DNA of 9,516 bases from Nocardioides sp. (GTDB lineage Bacteria; Actinomycetota; Actinomycetes; Propionibacteriales; Nocardioidaceae): NCBI GenBank assembly GCA_029264225.1, contig JARICB010000170.1, positions 1-9,516 on the forward strand, written 5' to 3'. The notes beneath the pieces are model-generated. The model made no database searches and had not been told where the DNA came from. It saw only the letters and a list, made by a program, of their open reading frames with translations. The translations under genes were made by a program, and so were the position numbers. Shown here one piece after another: positions 5,500 through 9,516 of this stretch; position 1 is the first letter of the stretch; every line of letters begins with the position of its first letter.

Positions 5500-6468
5500 T
5501 CAGTTCTGACCGAACCAGGCCCGCGCGTCGGCGCGACGCAGGCAACTGAGCGTGGCGATGGCGGCCATCGCGGGGAAGAGCGCCACCGGTGAGGCCAGCG
5601 TCGCCACGATGCAGAGCACGGCGCAGACAGCCGCGGAGACGAACACCGCGTGGGCGGCCCAGCGGCGGCGACCGGCCATCAGCATGGCCAGCACCATGAC
5701 GGAGGCCGACCAGACCAAGACGATGCCGCCGGTGACGTAGGACGTCGTACGCAGCATCGTCTCGCTGATCCCCTGCTCGGCGAGGTCGGGGTTCTGCCGC
5801 CTGACCTCCTCCATCACCAGGTCGGGTTGCGTAGCCAGCACCACGAGGCTGACCAGCGACATCAAGAAGATCAGACCGGCGGCGACGATGGTCACGACCA
5901 TCGCGACCGTGACCGTGTCGGGCCGACGCGTGGCCACCTCCGGCGGACTCGGGTAGGGCCACGATGCCGGTGCGTCCGACACCGGCGGGGCTGGCGCCGG
6001 AGTGCCCGCAGAGCCCTGAGCGGTCGGCCGCTCGGTCGGCTTGATCCCGGCGAACCACTCACGTGAGGGCGGAAGCCACAGCATCACCGTCGCTGCCCCA
6101 ACGACGGATGCCGCGAAGCCGCCTGCCACGAGCCCGGTCACGAAGAGGGGCACGGCCAGCACCGAGAGCCCGGCCCGGGCCCGGGTGCTGCGCTGAAGGA
6201 CGCGCCAGCCCAGGGCGACGGCGGCCACGGCACAGACGGCCGTCACCATCGAGGTGACCCGAAGAATCTCGATCACCGACTCGACGGTGAGGCCCATCCC
6301 GTCACCGGGCGGCTGAGCCAGAAACTTCTCGATCATCTCTCGGGTCTCGATCGAGCGCAGCCGCGAAACGGTGTCCCAGACCGTCAGCACAACGATGATC
6401 GAGGCGACCATCACCAGCGTCCCGGCCATCGTCGTCTGGCGGGGACGGGGCAAACTCGGCGTGCTCAC
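5500..6468 (-). CDS. Tandem-duplicated polytopic membrane protein of unknown function
   Basis: I do not recognise a named function. The 322-residue product has about eight hydrophobic segments in two sets of four: roughly 14-33, 72-91, 100-117 and 118-133, then 186-212, 243-265, 270-290 and 293-309. A Pro/Ala-rich, probably cytoplasmic linker (about 142-184) joins them. The halves share an order: helix 1, a charged loop of about 35 residues (FLAQPPGDGMGLTVESVIE, 49-67; NPDLAEQGISETMLR, 226-240), helix 2, a basic turn (QRSTRARAG, 92-100; AGRRRWAAH, 265-273), two close helices, and an ending REWFAG (136-141) or RAWFGQ (316-321). This points to an internal duplication of a four-helix unit of a kind common as single-copy hypothetical proteins in Nocardioides-like genomes. 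The GTG at 6468 follows an in-frame stop 12 bases upstream and has only a weak GGA as Shine-Dalgarno. That it is a real coding gene is fairly sure. Confidence 0.8.
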   Translation of the reverse strand: MSTPSLPRPRQTTMAGTLVMVASIIVVLTVWDTVSRLRSIETREMIEKFLAQPPGDGMGLTVESVIEILRVTSMVTAVCAVAAVALGWRVLQRSTRARAGLSVLAVPLFVTGLVAGGFAASVVGAATVMLWLPPSREWFAGIKPTERPTAQGSAGTPAPAPPVSDAPASWPYPSPPEVATRRPDTVTVAMVVTIVAAGLIFLMSLVSLVVLATQPDLVMEEVRRQNPDLAEQGISETMLRTTSYVTGGIVLVWSASVMVLAMLMAGRRRWAAHAVFVSAAVCAVLCIVATLASPVALFPAMAAIATLSCLRRADARAWFGQN

Positions 6469-6664
6469 GCGCTCATTCCATCATCGAGGTGGTGAGTGTG
6501 CCCTGTCGCCGTGGAGGCCGGGAGCGTGACGGTGGTCCCGGGACCCAGCTCGGAGCAGAGCTTGCTATGACCATGGTGACGCCGGACGATCGGTTGACTG
6601 CATGGCCACCATCCTGTCCCACCTACCCACGACGGGGCGCGAATCCTCGGCGTACGCTGCGGGG
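6469..6664. other. 196-bp divergent intergenic region
   Basis: No convincing gene is present. It holds a 12-bp palindrome GGTCCCGGGACC (6534-6545) and an 8-bp palindrome ACCATGGT (6570-6577), either of which could be a regulator site, though palindromes of this size are not rare in GC-rich DNA. A TGGAAT hexamer on the − strand ends 6 bases before GTG 6468 and could be a poor −10 box for the membrane-protein gene. Confidence 0.3.
6653..6658 (+). promoter_or_regulatory. −10 box of the SDR gene, leaderless position
   Basis: TACGCT, identical to the aminotransferase box, ends 6 bases before ATG 6665. The gap is GCGGGG, which is G-rich but too close to the ATG to be a normal Shine-Dalgarno sequence. 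Confidence 0.5.
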
Positions 6665-7498
6665 ATGACTTCAGACGTGCTGCTCGTCGGCTGTGGAGAC
6701 CTCGGATCAACGGTCGGTCGCCAGCTCGCCAGCCGCGGGCACGACGTGCTCGCCCTGCGTCGCAACGCGGCGCTCGTTCCTGCCCCGCTGCGTGGGCTCT
6801 CGGTCGACCTGACCAGCGAGACTCCGGCACTGTCCGACCTGCGGGCGAGGTATCTCGTGGTGGCGCTCGCCGCCCGTCCGCGCACGGAGGAGGCCTACCG
6901 GGCGACGTACGTCGAGGGAATGCGCCGCGCCCTCGACGCGCTCGCCGCGACCGGACACCCCCCGGAGCGCGCCGTGCTGGTCTCCTCGACCGGCGTCCAC
7001 GGCAGCCAGGATCAGCCCCCGCTTACCGACGAAACCACCCCCACGGCTCCTGGCGACGGCCCCGCCGCCATGCTTCTCGAGGCCGAGGAACTCTTCGCCG
7101 AACGACTCCCCGGCGGCACCGTGCTGCGGTTCTCCGGTCTCTACGGCGGCACCAGCACCAGATTCGTCGACATGGTGCGCGAGGGCCGAGTCACCGATCC
7201 GCACCAGTGGACCAATCGCATCCACCGCGAGGATGCCGCCAACGCTGTCGTGCACCTGCTGACCCGCCCCGAAACACCGGAGCGGCTCTACCTCGGCACC
7301 GACGACGAGCCGGCCCAACTGGGCGACGTTGCGACCTACCTCGCGGCGCGGCTCGGAGTGCCGGCGCCACCCCCTGCGGATCCCCTGCACGGCCACGGCA
7401 AACGCCTCTCCAACGCGCGCCTGCGTGCCTCCGGGTGGGAGCCGAGTCGTCCGAGCTACCGCGAGGGGTACGCCGACGTGGACGCGGCGAAGTCTTGA
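6665..7498 (+). CDS. Atypical NAD(P)-binding SDR / epimerase-family protein (YeeZ-like)
   Basis: The 277-residue product begins with a Rossmann fold: LLVGCGDLGSTVGRQLASRG (6-25) with G-x-G-x-x-G at Gly9, Gly11 and Gly14. This is followed by strand motifs YLVVALAARP (63-72), VLVSSTGVHG (104-113) and the C-terminal NRIHREDAANAVVHLL (184-199), all typical of the extended SDR or NAD-dependent epimerase superfamily. The usual catalytic Y-x-x-x-K is missing: the region after SSTGVHG reads DGPAAMLLEAEELF (131-144). This matches the atypical SDR group that includes E. coli YeeZ, whose reaction is not known. ATG 6665 is preferred over ATG 6602 because the Rossmann strand normally starts within a few residues of the N-terminus and because of the box at 6653. 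Its stop codon overlaps the start of the next gene, so the two are probably co-translated. The fold is secure; the substrate is unknown. Confidence 0.85.
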   Translation: MTSDVLLVGCGDLGSTVGRQLASRGHDVLALRRNAALVPAPLRGLSVDLTSETPALSDLRARYLVVALAARPRTEEAYRATYVEGMRRALDALAATGHPPERAVLVSSTGVHGSQDQPPLTDETTPTAPGDGPAAMLLEAEELFAERLPGGTVLRFSGLYGGTSTRFVDMVREGRVTDPHQWTNRIHREDAANAVVHLLTRPETPERLYLGTDDEPAQLGDVATYLAARLGVPAPPPADPLHGHGKRLSNARLRASGWEPSRPSYREGYADVDAAKS

Positions 7499-8925
7499 GC
7501 CAGGCACCTACCGATCTGCTTACCGGCCTGCTGACCGATCTCCGGGCGGCCATCGGTGCCGACCACGTGCTGACGGAGCCGGCCGACCTGTCGACGTATG
7601 GCACCGACTGGCGCGGCGCCTTCCGCGGCACGCCGCTCGCTGTGGTGCGCCCCGCGTCCACGAACGAGGTCTCCCAGGTGGTGCGACTGACCCACGACGC
7701 CGGTGTCGCGATCGTGCCGCAGGGTGGCAATACCGGCATGTGTGGCGGCGCGGTGCCGTCGGGTGACGGCGATCAGATCGTGCTGTCCCTGGGGCGGATG
7801 CGCACGATCCGCGACGTTGATGCGACCGGTGCCACGATCACCGTCGACGCGGGCGTCGTACTCGTCGAGGTGCAGGCTGCTGCGGCCACCGCAGGGCGAT
7901 TGTTTCCGCTGTCGCTCGGGTCGGAAGGCAGTTGCACGATCGGAGGAAACATCGCCACCAACGCGGGCGGTACGGCGGTCCTGCGCTACGGGATGATGCG
8001 CAATCTCGTGTTGGGACTCGAGGTGGTGCTGCCCGATGGTCGGGTCTGGGACGGGTTGCGCTCGCTGCGCAAGGACAACACCGGCTACGACCTGACCCAG
8101 CTCTTCATCGGCTCCGAGGGCACCCTCGGTGTGGTGACCGGCGCCGTGCTCGCCCTCCACCCGGCCACTCCGGTCCGTGCCACCGCGTGGGTCGCCCTCC
8201 CGTCGGTGGCGGCGGCCGCCGACCTGCTGGCCGTGCTGCGAGACCGAGCCGGCGACCGGCTCAGCACCTGGGAGCTGGTTTCGCGGCCTGCGCGCGACCT
8301 GGTCGTCGGCCAGGGCGTGCACGACCCGCTGCCCTCGTCGGCCGAGTGGTTCGGGCTGATCGAGATCGCCGGCCCTGCCGGGTCCAACGTCGGCGACGAC
8401 CTGGAGGCGGCGCTCGGTGACGGCCTCGCGGCGGGACTGGTGCTGGAGGCGGTCGTCGCCGGGTCGCCTGCCCAACGCCAGGGCCTGTGGGAGTTGCGCG
8501 AACGGATCACCGAGGCTCAGGAGACCCTCGGTCCGACGATCAAGCACGACGTGTCGGTGCCGATCACCGCGCTCGCATCGTTGGTCTCCCGCCTCGGCCC
8601 GGCGTTGCAGACCGCCCTGCCCGGGATTCGGCCCATCATCTTCGGCCACGTCGGCGACGGGAATCTGCACTACAACCTGAGTCGGCCGGTCGACCTGCCC
8701 GGTGAATCCTTCCTTGCCCGGGCCGCCGACCTGTCGGCGATCGTGCACGACTGCACCGCCGAGCTCGCCGGCTCGATCAGCGCCGAGCATGGGCTGGGGT
8801 CTTCGAAGGCGGCCTCCGCTGCGGCGTACAAGAGCGAGGTGGAGGTGTCGGTGATGCGTGCGGTCAAGGACGCGCTCGACCCCTCGGGACTGATGAACCC
8901 CGGCAAGGTGCTGACCCTAGAGTGA
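7495..8925 (+). CDS. FAD-linked 2-hydroxyacid dehydrogenase (D-2-hydroxyglutarate / D-lactate dehydrogenase-like)
   Basis: The 476-residue product is a VAO/PCMH-fold flavoenzyme expected to oxidise a D-2-hydroxyacid to the 2-oxoacid and pass electrons to a cellular acceptor. FAD-binding motifs are PQGGNTGMCGG (75-85), LGSEGSCTIGGNIATNAGG (141-159), SLRKDNTGYDLTQLFIGSEG (190-209) and LGVVTGAVLALHP (211-223). The C-terminal domain has LRERITEAQ with Arg335 and Thr339, Lys350 in KHDVSVP, the metal motif HVGDGNLH (385-392), and Glu431 in SAEHGLG. Spacing of Arg335, Thr339, Lys350, the two histidines and Glu431 follows D-2-hydroxyglutarate dehydrogenase, which uses a zinc site. D-lactate or glycolate remain possible. 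There is no fused Fe-S domain. The start is TTG 7495, overlapping the SDR stop TGA (7496-7498); no ATG or GTG lies nearby in frame, and the Shine-Dalgarno is poor, so translational coupling is likely. The fold is very sure; the substrate is moderate. Confidence 0.9.
   Translation: MSQAPTDLLTGLLTDLRAAIGADHVLTEPADLSTYGTDWRGAFRGTPLAVVRPASTNEVSQVVRLTHDAGVAIVPQGGNTGMCGGAVPSGDGDQIVLSLGRMRTIRDVDATGATITVDAGVVLVEVQAAAATAGRLFPLSLGSEGSCTIGGNIATNAGGTAVLRYGMMRNLVLGLEVVLPDGRVWDGLRSLRKDNTGYDLTQLFIGSEGTLGVVTGAVLALHPATPVRATAWVALPSVAAAADLLAVLRDRAGDRLSTWELVSRPARDLVVGQGVHDPLPSSAEWFGLIEIAGPAGSNVGDDLEAALGDGLAAGLVLEAVVAGSPAQRQGLWELRERITEAQETLGPTIKHDVSVPITALASLVSRLGPALQTALPGIRPIIFGHVGDGNLHYNLSRPVDLPGESFLARAADLSAIVHDCTAELAGSISAEHGLGSSKAASAAAYKSEVEVSVMRAVKDALDPSGLMNPGKVLTLE
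8918..8923 (+). promoter_or_regulatory. Possible −10 box of the DoxX gene inside the dehydrogenase 3' end
   Basis: TAGAGT covers the last codons of the dehydrogenase, including the T of its TGA stop, and ends 6 bases before ATG 8930. This could give a separate leaderless transcript, although read-through from upstream is also expected. No Shine-Dalgarno sequence is visible. Confidence 0.4.
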
Positions 8926-8929
8926 ACGC

Positions 8930-9328
8930 ATGAGCGCACCGCGAACCATCGCCCGCATCCTGCTCGGCTCCGCGATGGTGGGCGCCGGCGTGCTGCACCT
9001 GACCACGCAGCGCCAGGAGTTCCAGGCACAGGTGCCCTCGTGGTTCCCGCTCGGCGAGGACTTCACCGTCATCGCCTCCGGTGTGGTCGAGATCGGGCTC
9101 GGCGCCACGTTCGTGGCGTTACCGAAGCAGAAGCGCCTGATCGGCGGTCTGCTGGCGCTGTTCTACGTGGTCATCTTTCCCGGCAACATCGCCCAGTACG
9201 TCGAGGGCGTCGACGCCTTCGGTCTCGACACCGACCGGGCGCGGCTGATCCGGCTGTTCTTCCAGCCCGTGCTGGTACTCCTCGCCCTGTTCGGTGGGGG
9301 CTGGTTGCGGCGTACCGAGCGCGACTGA
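8930..9328 (+). CDS. Small DoxX-like integral membrane protein
   Basis: The 132-residue product has four predicted membrane helices (about 7-24, 45-64, 68-87, 107-125). It shows the layout of DoxX/DoxD-like proteins: a first helix followed by GVLHLTTQRQEFQAQVPSWF (20-39), a second helix with an invariant-type acidic residue in SGVVEIGLG (50-58), and VVIFPGNIAQY (80-90) after helix 3. Proteins of this group are common in actinobacteria; some are linked to quinone or thiosulfate redox chemistry or oxidative stress, but most have no known role. It lies 4 bases after the dehydrogenase stop codon, so it may be its membrane partner or simply the last gene of the operon. The ATG at 8930 lacks a Shine-Dalgarno sequence. 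The family call is good; the function is unknown. Confidence 0.82.
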   Translation: MSAPRTIARILLGSAMVGAGVLHLTTQRQEFQAQVPSWFPLGEDFTVIASGVVEIGLGATFVALPKQKRLIGGLLALFYVVIFPGNIAQYVEGVDAFGLDTDRARLIRLFFQPVLVLLALFGGGWLRRTERD

Positions 9329-9366
9329 GACCTCTGCCTACACCCTCATCGCCCGCCTCCCCTGCT

Positions 9367-9398
9367 ACTCCGCCACGCCCGGGAATCCCCGACCTCCC
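9367..9398 (+). repeat. 32-bp direct repeat, copy 1
   Basis: It begins ACTCCGCCACGCCCGGGA and matches 9480-9511 at 31 of 32 positions; the one difference is A9385 against C9498. The copies are 113 bases apart start to start. Confidence 0.85.
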
Positions 9399-9419
9399 CC
9401 GCGAGTCGTACACCTCTCG

Positions 9420-9435
9420 GGGGTTGCAACACCCC
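9420..9435. repeat. Short hairpin with GTTGCAAC core
   Basis: GGGGT (9420-9424) pairs with ACCCC (9431-9435); the loop lies in the 8-bp palindrome GTTGCAAC (9423-9430). It is probably part of the repeat element. Confidence 0.4.
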
Positions 9436-9447
9436 AGAAGACCCCAC

Positions 9448-9467
9448 TCCCCCGGTTTACCGGGGGA
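9448..9467. terminator. GC hairpin within the repeat region, possible terminator
   Basis: TCCCCCGG (9448-9455) pairs perfectly with CCGGGGGA (9460-9467) around the loop TTTA. It lies 119 bases after the DoxX stop codon and could end transcription of that operon, or be a structural part of the repeat element. There is no T-run. Confidence 0.45.
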
Positions 9468-9479
9468 CCAGCAGCGACA

Positions 9480-9511
9480 ACTCCGCCACGCCCGGGACTC
9501 CCCGACCTCCC
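9480..9511 (+). repeat. 32-bp direct repeat, copy 2
   Basis: Second copy of the unit at 9367-9398. Here CGCCCGGG (9489-9496) is also perfectly inverted against CCCGGGCG (9509-9516) at the window edge, a hairpin that copy 1 does not make because its 3' flank differs. Confidence 0.85.
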
Positions 9512-9516
9512 GGGCG

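Larger units (their letters stand above)
9329..9516. other. Gene-free, C-rich repeat region running off the window
   Basis: I see no plausible coding sequence here. The + strand is very rich in C, with runs of 4-5 C, and holds a 32-bp direct repeat and three hairpins, listed separately. The strand bias and nested repeats look unlike the other intergenic stretches and suggest an intergenic repeat element that continues past 9516. Confidence 0.6.

Noticed and set aside
6594..6599. TTGACT, a near-perfect −35 hexamer
   Set aside because: There is no −10-like hexamer 16-18 bases downstream, and the TACGCT box is 53 bases away, too far to pair with it.
6602..6664. Upstream ATG for the SDR gene adding 21 residues
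   Set aside because: The extra residues are not hydrophobic or conserved-looking, and the Rossmann strand starts right after ATG 6665, which also has the promoter box.
7456..8790. 444-residue open frame antisense to the dehydrogenase
   Set aside because: Composition is Arg/Gly/His-rich without domains, and it mirrors the codon phase of a secure FAD enzyme gene. It is a shadow of third-position GC bias.
9367..9511. CRISPR-like array from the 32-bp repeat
   Set aside because: There are only two copies, the spacing is about 81 bases, the repeat is not CRISPR-like in symmetry, and no cas genes are present.

Overview
The window is chromosomal DNA from a high-GC Gram-positive bacterium, most likely an actinobacterium of the Nocardioides / Propionibacteriales kind. 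The reasons are the visibly high G+C content, strong G/C preference at third codon positions (which produces long antisense shadow ORFs), a mycobacterial-type class II fructose-bisphosphate aldolase, a SigE-like short sigma factor, and actinobacterial −10 boxes of the form TAnnnT placed directly at start codons. It reads as mostly ordinary core-genome sequence. I see no phage, transposase, CRISPR array, or tRNA/rRNA gene.

Layout: (1) 2-370, + strand, the C-terminal end of a DHA2-type MFS exporter, facing (2) fba at 431-1465, − strand, across a perfect 15-bp hairpin. (3) A SigE-family-like ECF sigma factor at 1661-2230 (+) converges on (4) a TrmH/SpoU RNA methyltransferase at 2247-2918 (−). 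(5) A DedA membrane protein at 2959-3690 (+) diverges from the methyltransferase and converges, across a long hairpin, on (6) pyrE at 3767-4294 (−). (7) A class I/II aminotransferase, DapC-like or methionine/kynurenine-type, at 4319-5482 (+) diverges from pyrE across only 24 bp. (8) A tandemly duplicated eight-helix membrane protein of unknown function lies at 5500-6468 (−). (9) An operon-like run on the + strand holds an atypical NAD(P)-binding SDR protein at 6665-7498, a D-2-hydroxyglutarate/D-lactate dehydrogenase-like flavoprotein at 7495-8925 (TTG start overlapping the previous stop), and a small DoxX-like membrane protein at 8930-9328. (10) The last 188 bases are gene-free, C-rich on the + strand, and hold a 32-bp direct repeat (31/32 identical) plus several GC hairpins.

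The genes look like independent housekeeping units in alternating orientation rather than one pathway. They cover glycolysis/gluconeogenesis (fba), pyrimidine synthesis (pyrE), RNA modification, envelope homeostasis (DedA), amino-acid metabolism, and 2-hydroxyacid oxidation.

The most notable signal is regulatory. Six genes (methyltransferase, DedA, pyrE, aminotransferase, SDR, DoxX) have a TAnnnT box ending 6 or 7 nt before the start codon and lack a convincing Shine-Dalgarno sequence, which predicts leaderless mRNAs. Two divergent pairs are built from back-to-back boxes of this kind: pyrE/aminotransferase, where the two boxes overlap, and methyltransferase/DedA, where they lie in a mirrored repeat. 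By contrast, fba and the sigma gene have clear Shine-Dalgarno sequences. I found no convincing new multi-gene system.
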